Source of the DNA: Collinsella sp.
GTDB taxonomy: Bacteria; Actinomycetota; Coriobacteriia; Coriobacteriales; Coriobacteriaceae
NCBI GenBank assembly: GCA_018376905.1
Contig: JAHAAK010000001.1
Span: forward strand, 35,208 to 99,207
Direction: 5' to 3'
Length of the DNA stretch: 64,000 nucleotides
Below, piece after piece: positions 8,284 through 16,475 of the stretch (the first letter of the stretch is position 1; each line of letters begins with the position of its first letter). A model generated the notes under the pieces. It was given only the letters and a program-made list of their open reading frames with translations. It made no database searches and was not told the DNA's origin. Position numbers and translations under genes: made by a program.

Positions 8284-9411
8284 TTAGGCGAAGACGATCA
8301 GATTATCCCTGTGTATCGCGGGCTTCTCGGCCAGATCTGCCAGCAGGCGGTTGCTGGCGATTTGGTCCTGACGGCGGCCGGCAGCAAGCTCCAACACGTC
8401 CGAATCGGCCTCGGCGATACCGCGCGCAACAACCATGCCACTCGGATCGCACACGTCAAGCACATCGCCCTCGGCAAACTCGCCATCGACCTGGCGAATG
8501 CCCACCGCGAGCAGCGATGAGCCATGGTTGACCAGCGCCTTCGCAGCACCATCGTCGACCGTCACCGAGCCATGCGCCTTGTCGCCCAGCGCGATCCACA
8601 GCTTGCGGGGCGCAATATCCAGGCGCTCCGCCGGCGGGTCGAACAGCGTGCCCACGCTCTCGCCACGGGCCAGACGCACGAGCGCATCGGGCTCCTCGCC
8701 CGAGCAGATCACGCTCTGAATGCCGGCCGTCATCAAAATGCGGCTCGCGCGAATCTTGGTGATCATGCCGCCGGTGCCCACCGACGTCGAAGAATCGCCC
8801 GCCGAGGCAATGATCTTGGCATCGATCTTATGCACGACCGGGACGAACTCGGCCGTGGGGTCCTCGTGCGGATTGGCGGTATAGAGGCCATCGATGTCCG
8901 AGAGCGTCACGCACAGATCGGCAGAAACCAGGCAGCTCACAAGCGCCGCCAGCGTGTCGTTGTCGCCGAACTTGATCTCATCGACGGTAACGGTGTCGTT
9001 CTCGTTGACGACCGGCACCACGCCCAGCTCCACCAGGCGCAGCAGGGCGTCGCGCGCGTGCAGGTAGGACGTGCGGCGGGCCGTATCGTGACGCGTGAGC
9101 AGCACGAGCGAGGTGAGCAGGTCGCGCGCATGGAACTCCTCGTCGTAGGCCGACGAGATGATGCACTGACCGGCCGAGGCGCAGGCCTGCAGGCTCGGCA
9201 GGTCACCGACCGGCTTGCGGTCGAAGCCCAGCACGGGATAGCCGCAGGCAATGGCACCCGAGCTCACCACGACCAGGCGCCAGCCAAGCTCGCGCAGCGC
9301 TGCGGCCTGGTCGGCAAGCCCGCCGATAAAGGCGCGGTTGACCTTGCCGTCGGCGCCCACCACCGTGGACGAACCGATCTTTACCACCATCGTTTTATAA
9401 GAAGTCGTCAT
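8284..9411 (-). CDS. proB: Glutamate 5-kinase
   Basis: First enzyme of proline synthesis, phosphorylating glutamate to gamma-glutamyl phosphate. Residues 1-260 form the amino-acid kinase domain (TMVVKIGSSTVVG, RLVVVSSGAIACG, VVPVVNENDTVTVDEIKFGD, SVGTGGMITKIRAS). Residues about 280-370 are the PUA domain seen in feedback-regulated ProB. The 375-residue length is normal. The ATG at 9411 is preceded by AACGT-rich sequence without a strong Shine-Dalgarno. It is downstream of the nicotinate phosphoribosyltransferase on the same strand with an 80-base gap, so co-transcription is possible. Confidence 0.95.
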   Translation of the reverse strand: MTTSYKTMVVKIGSSTVVGADGKVNRAFIGGLADQAAALRELGWRLVVVSSGAIACGYPVLGFDRKPVGDLPSLQACASAGQCIISSAYDEEFHARDLLTSLVLLTRHDTARRTSYLHARDALLRLVELGVVPVVNENDTVTVDEIKFGDNDTLAALVSCLVSADLCVTLSDIDGLYTANPHEDPTAEFVPVVHKIDAKIIASAGDSSTSVGTGGMITKIRASRILMTAGIQSVICSGEEPDALVRLARGESVGTLFDPPAERLDIAPRKLWIALGDKAHGSVTVDDGAAKALVNHGSSLLAVGIRQVDGEFAEGDVLDVCDPSGMVVARGIAEADSDVLELAAGRRQDQIASNRLLADLAEKPAIHRDNLIVFA

Positions 9412-9490
9412 ACGTCAAACCAATCAACTGTTCAGCGAACGGCCGAGTTGGCGGCCAAGGGAGCGTGACTCGCCCCTACCGCCCAAGGAA

Positions 9491-10996
9491 TTAGTGAGAC
9501 CAAGGAAAGGCAGAAGCCGCAGCCATGTTCTTGCGCACGAGCTCGTCGCGCACCTGAGCCAGGCCCTGCTCCATGCCCACCACATAGGTCTGCGGGTACA
9601 GGAAGCGCTTGAAAGCTGCGTCCAGATGATCGAACGCCCAAGCACAGCGCTCGCGCGCGTCCTGGATGCTCTCACGCGGAGCCACCGCACTGCCATCGCG
9701 CACGATCGGCACCAGCAGCTCGCGATACTCAAGTTCGGACACGTCGGTCACCAGGGCGGCATCATTCACGGCCACAAGGGTATTGCCGCGCGCGGCGCCC
9801 TCCCCCGCCAGATGGTCCTCGTCGTAGATCATGTCGCAGACCGGGCCGCCAAAGCCGTCGTAATAACGGCGCACGCGTTGCACACCCGGGATCGTGCGCT
9901 TGTAGGGCTGCTCGGAGAGCTTGACAACCGGCGTCCATGGATCTGCCTCGCTCGCACGGCGGGCGGAAAGCTTGTACACGCCGCCCAGCGCCGGCTGGTC
10001 GTAACAGGTCGCAAGCTTGGTACCCACGCCAAAGCTGTCGATGGGCGCGCCCTGGTCGAGCAGCGACTGAATCGTGTACTCATCCAGATCGTTGGAAACC
10101 GAAATCCCCACATAGGGCAGGCCCTCGGCATCAAAACGGCCGCGAACATACTTGGAGAGCTTGGCGAGGTCGCCGGAGTCGATGCGAATGGCCGACAGAC
10201 GCTCGCCCACCGCCTCCATCTCCTTGGCAACCGTAATGGCATGCTCGCAGCCCTCGCGCACGTCATAGGTGTCGATAAGCAGCGTACAGTTCTTGGGACT
10301 CGACTTGGCAAAGGCGCGGAAGGCCTCGAGCTCGGAATCGAAGCTCATCACCCAGCTGTGCGCATGCGTGCCAAAGACGGGAATACCGTAGCGGCGGCCG
10401 GCGAGCACATTGGACGTAGAGGAGCAGCCGGCAACGTAGCTCGCGCGCGCAACGGCCAGGCCGCCATCGGGACCCTGGGCTCGGCGCAGGCCAAACTCCG
10501 CCACGGGGCGACCGTCGGCGGCGAGCACCACGCGCGCCGTCTTGGTGGCGACAAGCGTCTGGAACCCGACGATGTTGAGCAGCGCCGTCTCGAGCAGCTG
10601 GCATTCCAGCGCGGGACCGGTGACGCGCACCATGGGCTCGCGCGGAAAGACGAGCTCGCCCTCGGGAACGGCGTCGATGTTTACATGCGCTCGAAAATCG
10701 CGCAGGTAGTCGAGGAATGCAGGCTTGAACATCGCGCCGCCGGCCGGGGCCTGGAGTGAGGCGAGGTAGTCGATATCCTCGGGTGTAAAGCGCAGATTCT
10801 CGACCAGCTCGGGCAGCTCGGCGGTGCCGCACATGACGGCATACGCGCTGCCAAAGGGATGGTCGCGGTAAAACGCGGTAAAACAACCCTGCTCATTGGC
10901 CTTGCCGTTCTCCCACAGGCCCTGGGCCATAGTGAGCTCGTACAGATCAGTGAGCATTGCAATGTCGGTGGGATGAGAGATGTCGGTCAAAGCCAT
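9491..10996 (-). CDS. pncB: Nicotinate phosphoribosyltransferase
   Basis: NAD salvage enzyme that makes nicotinate mononucleotide from nicotinate and PRPP. It has 501 residues. Family landmarks are MLTDLYELTMAQGLWENG at the N-terminus, FGLRRAQGPDGGLAVARAS, the conserved His region FGTHAHSWVMSFDSELEAF near residue 210, and AIRIDSGDLAKLSK in the phosphoribosyl-binding part. The start at 10996 is MALTDISHP with GAAAGGT upstream. It reads toward proB with a short gap. Full-length and intact. Confidence 0.94.
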   Translation of the reverse strand: MALTDISHPTDIAMLTDLYELTMAQGLWENGKANEQGCFTAFYRDHPFGSAYAVMCGTAELPELVENLRFTPEDIDYLASLQAPAGGAMFKPAFLDYLRDFRAHVNIDAVPEGELVFPREPMVRVTGPALECQLLETALLNIVGFQTLVATKTARVVLAADGRPVAEFGLRRAQGPDGGLAVARASYVAGCSSTSNVLAGRRYGIPVFGTHAHSWVMSFDSELEAFRAFAKSSPKNCTLLIDTYDVREGCEHAITVAKEMEAVGERLSAIRIDSGDLAKLSKYVRGRFDAEGLPYVGISVSNDLDEYTIQSLLDQGAPIDSFGVGTKLATCYDQPALGGVYKLSARRASEADPWTPVVKLSEQPYKRTIPGVQRVRRYYDGFGGPVCDMIYDEDHLAGEGAARGNTLVAVNDAALVTDVSELEYRELLVPIVRDGSAVAPRESIQDARERCAWAFDHLDAAFKRFLYPQTYVVGMEQGLAQVRDELVRKNMAAASAFPWSH

Positions 10997-11080
10997 GGGG
11001 CGACCTTTCGGATGCGTTGTGCAGAGGTTGAGGGTTGGAAAAGGGCAGAGTGTTCGGGCATGGCACCCAGCGCGAATGGG

Positions 11081-11521
11081 CTAGAGCAGGCCCATGCTGG
11101 TCAGGATCGTGTAGCCCATAAAGATGACAAACGCGATGAGGGCAAGGACAATGATGATTTTTTGAGCCGGCGCCATGCCAGGGATCACGTTCTCGCCCGT
11201 AGGCTCCTTGGAGGTAACCATGCGCTGGGCAAAGGTCATCTCGTCACGGCTCGGCTTGGGCTCGACGGACTTGGAACGAGCGACCTTTTTAGGCTGAGGT
11301 TTAGGTGCGGTGGGCGCGGGCTTCGCGGCGGCGGGCTTGGGCGCGGGGGCGACGTTCGCGGCGGCCTCCTCGGCCTTCGCACGCTCGGCACGCAGGGCGG
11401 CCAGCTCCTCACGCTCGCGGCGTGCCTCTTCCTGGGCCTCGCGACGAGCTTTCTCGGCGCGGAGCTCTTCCAGCTCGGCGCGTTCCTCGGCAGACAGTGG
11501 TTGGGACTCAAGCTTGGCCAT
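11081..11521 (-). CDS. Small tail-anchored membrane protein with a charged coiled-coil N-terminus
   Basis: A 146-residue protein of unknown function. Residues about 5-55 are a Glu/Arg/Ala-rich predicted coiled coil (SAEERAELEELRAEKARREA), residues 55-100 are Pro/Ala/Lys-rich linker, and residues about 122-144 form one membrane helix (KIIIVLALIAFVIFMGYTIL). The N-terminus would face the cytoplasm. The ATG at 11521 is chosen over an in-frame ATG 12 codons upstream because the latter lies inside the tRNA terminator hairpin; AAAGGGCTGT sits before the chosen start. I do not recognise the family. Confidence 0.7.
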   Translation of the reverse strand: MAKLESQPLSAEERAELEELRAEKARREAQEEARREREELAALRAERAKAEEAAANVAPAPKPAAAKPAPTAPKPQPKKVARSKSVEPKPSRDEMTFAQRMVTSKEPTGENVIPGMAPAQKIIIVLALIAFVIFMGYTILTSMGLL

Positions 11522-11539
11522 GGTACAGCCCTTTCTTTT

Positions 11540-11572
11540 AAAAAAAGCCGCCGACACAATGTCAGCGGCTTA
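11540..11572 (-). terminator. Rho-independent terminator downstream of tRNA-Ala
   Basis: The stem AAGCCGCTGAC (11561-11571) pairs with GTCGGCGGCTT (11545-11555), with one wobble, followed on the minus strand by a T7 run. Confidence 0.85.
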
Positions 11573-11585
11573 TCAAATCCAAGGG

Positions 11586-11658
11586 TGGAGACGAAGGGAG
11601 TCGAACCCTCGGCCTCTGCCATGCGACGGCAGCGCTCTCCCAACTGAGCTACGTCCCC
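11586..11658 (-). tRNA. tRNA-Ala, anticodon CGC
   Basis: A 73-base cloverleaf on the minus strand. The acceptor GGGGACG pairs with CGTCTCC and contains the G3:U70 wobble that marks tRNA-Ala. The D arm is GCTC-AGTTGGGA-GAGC, the anticodon stem CTGCC/GGCAG encloses loop GTCGCAT with anticodon CGC (reads GCG), and the T arm contains GGGTTCGACTCCC. The discriminator is A. CCA is not encoded; the genome has CCC there. Confidence 0.95.
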
Positions 11659-11763
11659 AAGACAAGTTGATATTTTACCTACGGCTCGCCAACTGTCAAC
11701 GCCCAATACCCAGTCTTTTTGGGACGCGGCTATTTTGACAACTTTTCGAGCAGGCGATCCTCT

Positions 11764-11800
11764 CGATGATTTTTTAATCCCCGTCCCAGAAAAATCATCG
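11764..11800 (-). terminator. Hairpin downstream of the radical SAM gene
   Basis: CGATGATTTTT (11764-11774) pairs perfectly with AAAAATCATCG (11790-11800). It lies ten bases past the radical SAM stop on the minus strand. The loop contains CCCCGTCCCA, a word shared with the hairpin at 53678. Confidence 0.6.
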
Positions 11801-11809
11801 GCGAGCGCA

Positions 11810-12748
11810 CTACTTTGCGCTGGTGAGGACGCCGGTGGTGTCGAACGCCGGGGTGAAGCTCTCGTCTACCGCTCCGCCTTCTTGCCAAAACATCGTCGTA
11901 AAGCCCAGGTCGTCGGCATGGTCGAGCACCTGCTCGTACTCCTCGCGCGTCACGGCGCGCGCCAGGTCGCCGCCTTGTTCGCGCATGAGGGCATTGGGCG
12001 TGTACTGGTTCATGACCGAGATCGGCACGTCGCCCACCGTCTGCCACACCAGGTCCAACACGCGGCACGAATCGTCCGCATGCCCCGGCAGCACCAGATG
12101 ACGCACGATTATGCCGCGCTTCATGAGCCCGTCCCCGTCTACCAGCTCTCCCCCGCGGCGCTCAATTTCGCGCGCCATCTGGGCCAGACCCGACACAGCC
12201 ACGCGCGGGTAGTCCTTAATATGAGAGAGTGACTGCGCAAGCGCCGCATTGGCATACTTAAAGTCGGTAAGCCACACGTCGACCAGGTCGCCCAGCGCCG
12301 CCACGGCACCCGCACGCTCATAACCGCTCGTGTTGTAGACGATTGGAATGACCAGTCCGCGCTCCCGAGCTGCGGCAATCGCGGCCGGCAGCAGGTGAGC
12401 ATAATGCGTCGCCGTCACCAGATTGATGTTATTGGCACCTTGGTCCTGCAGCTCCAGCATAATCTCGACCAGGCGCTCGGGCGAAATCTCAAGCCCAAAA
12501 TTGCCCGTCGAGATCTCGTGGTTCTGGCAATAGATACATTTGAGCGAGCAGCCGCTAAAGAAGATCGTGCCCGAACCGGCCTCGCCCGAGATAGGCGGCT
12601 CCTCCCACATATGAAGCGCCGCGCGGGCCACCTTGAGCGTGTCATCGGCACCGCATACGCCGTGCGCACCCTCGTCGCGCACCGCACCGCAACGGCGCGG
12701 ACACAAATGGCAGGCGGGCGAAAAAAGTTCGGTCAACGGCGTCGGCAT
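11810..12748 (-). CDS. Radical SAM protein, PflA-like activase family
   Basis: A 312-residue protein. The 4Fe-4S/SAM motif CxxxCxxC is in FFSGCSLKCIYCQNHE near residue 67. The N-terminus carries another cysteine cluster, CHLCPRRCGAVRDEGAHGVC, as in the PflA-like family that includes activating enzymes. Downstream landmarks are NINLVTATHYAHLL, VDVWLTDFKYAN and IIVRHLVLPGHADDS. The presumed role is generation of a 5'-deoxyadenosyl radical on a partner; the partner is not encoded nearby. The ATG at 12748 has TTGGAG nine bases upstream; a TTG five codons earlier would lie on that site. Likely monocistronic. Confidence 0.87.
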   Translation of the reverse strand: MPTPLTELFSPACHLCPRRCGAVRDEGAHGVCGADDTLKVARAALHMWEEPPISGEAGSGTIFFSGCSLKCIYCQNHEISTGNFGLEISPERLVEIMLELQDQGANNINLVTATHYAHLLPAAIAAARERGLVIPIVYNTSGYERAGAVAALGDLVDVWLTDFKYANAALAQSLSHIKDYPRVAVSGLAQMAREIERRGGELVDGDGLMKRGIIVRHLVLPGHADDSCRVLDLVWQTVGDVPISVMNQYTPNALMREQGGDLARAVTREEYEQVLDHADDLGFTTMFWQEGGAVDESFTPAFDTTGVLTSAK

Positions 12749-13272
12749 AAAAACATGCTCCAAAACAACGATTCAGCAGCTCAAACGTAAAGGGACCAAC
12801 CGCACAGACGGCTCGAGCCCAAGGCGCCGTAATCGTCCGACACGATTTTTGTAATGTCAAGACTGGAATCGATAAAGTGCCGCTTTATGATGTAGGTATT
12901 CCGCCCCCCGCGGAGCAACTGGGTGAACCGTCGCGTTTATTTAGGGAGCCCACACAGTCGTACCTAGTACAGGTATCCTTCGTTGTTAAGGACGCTGGAA
13001 CAGTCGATGAGGGCACCCACCTGTTTTAGGTGGGTTCATTTTCGTAACGTGGGGGGTGGTTTTTATTTGCCGAAAACCACCATTACAGCCCATATGGATT
13101 CCCGCCGGTATCCCGACAATCCATCGACAACATCCCAATATCTGGTAAGCGCGTGATTATCGCTGCGTGCAATTCCATGCACCCCCCTTGGTCGAGTATC
13201 ATGGTTCGGCTATGCCCTTTGCGCTTAGCAACCTTTGACCTTTTCCTTCGACGCTTGGCGGTTTTTAGATTC
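12749..13272. other. Gene-free stretch with a candidate structured RNA
   Basis: The stretch divides divergent genes. It contains the candidate RNA at about 12880-13045, an isolated GGTGGTTTT/AAAACCACC hairpin (13055-13081) related to the R1 core, and the leader of the WecA-like gene. No protein gene is convincing. Confidence 0.5.
12880..13045 (+). ncRNA. Candidate structured RNA or leader, possibly 6S-like
   Basis: Not coding in any convincing frame. It shows several nested helices: TACCT/AGGTA with a 5-base loop (12961-12975), TCCTT/AAGGA (12977-12992), and a final CCCACCT/AGGTGGG hairpin (13016-13034) followed by TTCATTTTC, which resembles a terminator. TGGGTG near 12920 could alternatively pair with CACCCA at 13014 and disrupt that hairpin, as in an attenuator. 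The GGGCACCCACCT run recalls the 3' part of some bacterial 6S RNAs, but this is from memory. Boundaries and strand are uncertain. Confidence 0.35.
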
Positions 13273-14472
13273 ATGGCTTCATCCCCGAGCTACATACCGT
13301 ATCTATGCGTGGCAGCGGCGGCCTTTATCACGACCTTCCTCACGGTGCCCCTGGTCAAGCGCCTGGCAATTAAGCTCGACGCCGTCGACTATCCTTCTAA
13401 GCGCCGCATCAACACCAAGCCCATCCCGCGTTTGGGCGGAACGGCGGTGTTTTTGGGCCTGGTCGTTGCCTGTATTGTGCAAATCCTAGGCACCTGGTAC
13501 CTGGGTTGGCCGCCCGTTTTGGTGCCCCACCCCCGTCTGCACATCAGCTACCCCATACTTGCGCTTTCTTTTACCGTCATCTTTGCGACCGGCGCTATCG
13601 ACGACGTCTTCCAGCTCAAGCCCAAGCAAAAGCTAGCCGGACAGGTCCTCGCCGCGCTCATCGCCTGCGTGGGCGGCCTGCGCATCGGCGTCATCGTCAA
13701 CCCGTTTGCCCCCGGCGAGATCATGCTCGGATGGCTCGCCTACCCCATCACCGTGATCTATCTGGTGGCATTCACCAACATCATTAACCTCATCGACGGC
13801 CTCGACGGCTTAGCCACGGGCATCTGCGGCATCGCGTCGTTCACCATGTTTTCGATGGCCGTTCTCTCGGGCCGCATCGACGCCGCCGCGCTCTCCATTG
13901 CGCTCTTTGGCGCCTGTCTGGCCTTTTTGCGCTACAACTTCAACCCCGCAAGCATCTTCTTGGGCGACTCGGGGTCGCTGCTTCTGGGCTTTGCGCTGGG
14001 CTCCATCTCGCTACTCAACGTGAGCCGCACCGCCGCGCTCACCTCGCTTATCATCCCGCTCATCGTAGCCGGCGTGCCCATCATCGATACGTTTAGCGCT
14101 ATCGTGCGCCGTAAGCGCGCCCACATTAGCATCGGGCAGGCCGACAAGGGCCACATCCACCACCGCCTCATTCAAGAGGGCTACAACCAAAAGCAGGCCG
14201 TACTGCTCATCTACGCCTGGTGCATTATGCTTTCGGCCGGCGCCGCCGCCATCAATCAGGTCGAGGTCCCCATGCGCGTCCTCATCTTTACCGTGCTCGC
14301 CATTGGATCAGCGGCCTTCGCCAAGCACCTGCATCTGTTTGAGCCCGTGCTGCGCCACCATTACAACAAGCGCACGCATGAGGACGAGCTGGTAACCCCC
14401 GACGACCCCGCTTTTAAGCAGGAGGAGCAAGCAGCCGAGGAACGTAAAGAAGAGCGCCACCACAAGCTCTAG
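13273..14472 (+). CDS. Undecaprenyl-phosphate N-acetylhexosamine-1-phosphate transferase (WecA/TagO/MraY family)
   Basis: A 399-residue polytopic membrane enzyme that transfers a sugar-1-phosphate from a UDP-sugar to undecaprenyl phosphate, starting teichoic-acid or cell-wall polysaccharide synthesis. Family motifs are present: FATGAIDDVFQLKPKQKLAG (Asp pair), NIINLIDGLDGLATG, SIFLGDSGSLLLGF, and ADKGHIHHRLI, the His-rich loop typical of WecA/TagO rather than MraY. About ten hydrophobic segments are visible, and the tail is charged (KQEEQAAEERKEERHH). The ATG at 13273 is chosen because the protein then starts at the first membrane helix; no strong ribosome-binding site is seen, and an ATG 24 codons upstream is possible. 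Confidence 0.88.
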   Translation: MASSPSYIPYLCVAAAAFITTFLTVPLVKRLAIKLDAVDYPSKRRINTKPIPRLGGTAVFLGLVVACIVQILGTWYLGWPPVLVPHPRLHISYPILALSFTVIFATGAIDDVFQLKPKQKLAGQVLAALIACVGGLRIGVIVNPFAPGEIMLGWLAYPITVIYLVAFTNIINLIDGLDGLATGICGIASFTMFSMAVLSGRIDAAALSIALFGACLAFLRYNFNPASIFLGDSGSLLLGFALGSISLLNVSRTAALTSLIIPLIVAGVPIIDTFSAIVRRKRAHISIGQADKGHIHHRLIQEGYNQKQAVLLIYAWCIMLSAGAAAINQVEVPMRVLIFTVLAIGSAAFAKHLHLFEPVLRHHYNKRTHEDELVTPDDPAFKQEEQAAEERKEERHHKL

Positions 14473-14631
14473 GATAAGCTGCCGAGGATGCGCCCAGGCG
14501 CCGCTGGCCAAGCGCAGCCGCGCCGCGCCCATCGCACAAGCCGCCCCTCTCCAGCCCCTCGCCTACTTACGACCCGCCCCTTCAATAAACGCGTTATCAT
14601 CTTGACCCATGAACATACGTTAGGAGCAATC

Positions 14632-15681
14632 ATGCCAAACGAGAACAGCTACGAAGTCGCGCTGCAAAAGAGCAACGCCATTCGCGAGGGCCTGGCAAAG
14701 ACGCCCGAGAAGTTCACCATGCTCACCGGCGACCGCCCGACCGGACGCTTGCACCTGGGTCACTACTTCGGCACCCTCAAGGGCCGTGTTGAACTGCAGA
14801 ACATGGGCGCCAAGACCAACGTGCTCATCGCCGACTACCAGGTCATCACCGACCGCGACACCACCGAGCATATCCAGGACAACGTGTACAACATGGTCAT
14901 GGACTACCTTGCCTGCGGCATCGACCCCGACAAAACCATGATCTACGCGCACTCCGCCGTGCCCGCCGCAAACCAGCTCATGCTGCCGTTCCTGTCGCTG
15001 GTGTCCGAGGCCGAGCTGGCGCGCAACCCCACGGTCAAGGCCGAGATGGAGGCCTCGGGCCACGAGCTTACCGGCCTTCTGCTCACCTACCCGGTGCACC
15101 AGGCCTGCGACATTCTGTTCTGCAAGGGCAACGTGGTGCCCGTCGGTCGCGACCAGCTGCCGCACATCGAGCTCACCCGCACCATCGCACGCCGCTTTAA
15201 CAACCGCTACGGCAAGGTATTTCCCGAGGTCGACGCACTGCTGTCCGAGACCCCGCTGCTGCCCGGCCTTGACGGTCGCAAGATGAGCAAGAGCTACGGC
15301 AACGCCATCAATATTTCGATGACCGCCGAGGAAACGGCCAAGCGCATCAAAAAGAGCCAGACCGACTCCGAGCGCATGATCACGTTTGATCCCGAGAACC
15401 GCCCCGGCGTGTCCGGCCTGCTTTCGACGGCTGCCATCTGTACCGGTCGTTCCGAGGTCGAGATTGCCGAGGAGATCGGCATGGGCGGCTCCGGCCAGCT
15501 CAAGAAGTACGTGACCGAGGCCGTCAACGAGTACTTCGCGCCGATCCGCGAGCGTCGCCAGCGCTACGAGAACGATCTGGATTACGTCAAGGACGTGCTG
15601 CACGAGGGCAATCGCCGCGCTAACGAGATCGCCGAGCAGACCCTGGCCGAGGTTCAGGACGCCATGGGCATGGTGTACTAG
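14632..15681 (+). CDS. trpS: Tryptophanyl-tRNA synthetase
   Basis: Class I synthetase charging tRNA-Trp. It has 349 residues, near the usual length. The HIGH-type motif is DRPTGRLHLGHYFGTLKG near residue 35 and the KMSKS loop is LDGRKMSKSYGNAI near residue 218. VHQACDILFCKGNVVPVG and DQLPHIELTRTIARRFN are typical substrate-pocket segments. The ATG at 14632 follows TAGGAG with correct spacing. It is followed by a strong terminator, so it is probably the last or only gene of its unit. Confidence 0.95.
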   Translation: MPNENSYEVALQKSNAIREGLAKTPEKFTMLTGDRPTGRLHLGHYFGTLKGRVELQNMGAKTNVLIADYQVITDRDTTEHIQDNVYNMVMDYLACGIDPDKTMIYAHSAVPAANQLMLPFLSLVSEAELARNPTVKAEMEASGHELTGLLLTYPVHQACDILFCKGNVVPVGRDQLPHIELTRTIARRFNNRYGKVFPEVDALLSETPLLPGLDGRKMSKSYGNAINISMTAEETAKRIKKSQTDSERMITFDPENRPGVSGLLSTAAICTGRSEVEIAEEIGMGGSGQLKKYVTEAVNEYFAPIRERRQRYENDLDYVKDVLHEGNRRANEIAEQTLAEVQDAMGMVY

Positions 15682-15716
15682 GCCGATTTGCTGGCTTGAG
15701 CTTTGGATTGTTTTAG

Positions 15717-15745
15717 GGCGGGCGCTACGGCGTCCGCCTTTTTTG
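15717..15745 (+). terminator. Rho-independent terminator of trpS
   Basis: GGCGGGCGC pairs with GCGTCCGCC (one G-T) and is followed by T6. It lies about 35 bases past the trpS stop. Confidence 0.85.
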
Positions 15746-15791
15746 GTGCCCGACCGGTTCGACTCTGCCCGCTGCACTCCCCCGACAAACA

Positions 15792-15833
15792 GGAACAGGC
15801 CCGCTGGCAGTTAGTTGCCAGCGGGCCTGTTCC
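15792..15833. repeat. Perfect 18-bp hairpin without T-run
   Basis: Arms 15792-15809 and 15816-15833 are perfectly complementary (GGAACAGGCCCGCTGGCA) around the loop GTTAGT. No T-run follows. The rest of the stretch 15834-16017 shows nothing I can name. Confidence 0.8.
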
Positions 15834-16017
15834 CGAAGTACACCGTTGAATCGCACAGAGGGGAGGAATGCGAATCAAACTCAACAGGGCAGGCTTTTTC
15901 ATCGCCTATTGCCTGCTCCGTTGCTGAAACCAATATAGTTCACCGTGGTTTACTTTCTAGCGTCAATATGCGCCGCCATACCTTCTCCATAAGTTAACTC
16001 CGGTAAACCTGCAACGG

Positions 16018-16058
16018 AAAACCACCACAAAGGGGACAGGCACCTTTGTGGTGGTTTT
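16018..16058. terminator. R1-family hairpin
   Basis: AAAACCACCACAAAGG and complement. It lies just past the stop of the MGMT-like gene on the minus strand. Confidence 0.75.
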
Positions 16059-16074
16059 GACCACGGCAGAGCCG

Positions 16075-16395
16075 CTAGAGTCCGGCAGGCCAGCGACAGG
16101 CGGCCAAGTCGACGTGTACATCGTCCTTAAACGCCACACCCTCCCCTAGCAAAAGCTCACGTTGAGCATCGGGACCGCCAAAAGCGAAGCCCTCGCATAT
16201 GTGCCCGTCGGCAAACACCACGCGGTGACAGGGAATCTCGCCGGGGCGCGGATTACTATGCAGGGCATACCCCACGTACCGCGCACTTCGTGGACGACCG
16301 GCAAGCAGCGCCACCTGGCCATACGTGGCGACCATCCCCTCAGGGATCTGCTCGACTACCTCGTACACCCGCTCAAAAAAGCCCTCAGACGCCAT
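16075..16395 (-). CDS. MGMT/Ada C-terminal-like DNA methyltransferase-family protein
   Basis: A 106-residue protein equal to only the C-terminal, DNA-binding and active-site domain of O6-alkylguanine-DNA alkyltransferase. It has IPEGMVATYGQVALLAG (helix-turn-helix region), the arginine finger region RSARYVGYALHSNP, and the IPCHRVV active-site motif with its cysteine. Short alkyltransferase-like proteins usually have Trp in place of that Cys, so this one may still accept an alkyl group. It lacks the N-terminal domain of full-length Ogt. It lies between two R1 hairpins and is probably transcribed alone. Confidence 0.87.
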   Translation of the reverse strand: MASEGFFERVYEVVEQIPEGMVATYGQVALLAGRPRSARYVGYALHSNPRPGEIPCHRVVFADGHICEGFAFGGPDAQRELLLGEGVAFKDDVHVDLAACRWPAGL

Positions 16396-16424
16396 CGCTC
16401 ACTCCCTTCCACCCGGAAAAGCAT

Positions 16425-16463
16425 AAACCACCACAAAGGTGCCTGTCCCCTTTGTGGTGGTTT
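16425..16463. terminator. R1-family hairpin
   Basis: The same core in reversed loop orientation (GTGCCTGTCCCC). It lies between the end of the DegV gene and the start of the MGMT-like gene, both on the minus strand, so it may end the DegV transcript. Confidence 0.75.
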
Positions 16464-16475
16464 ATGGCAAGTCGG

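Noticed and set aside
15815..15997. A 60-codon plus-strand frame after trpS
   Set aside because: It begins inside the 18-bp hairpin, has no ribosome-binding site and no protein-like pattern.
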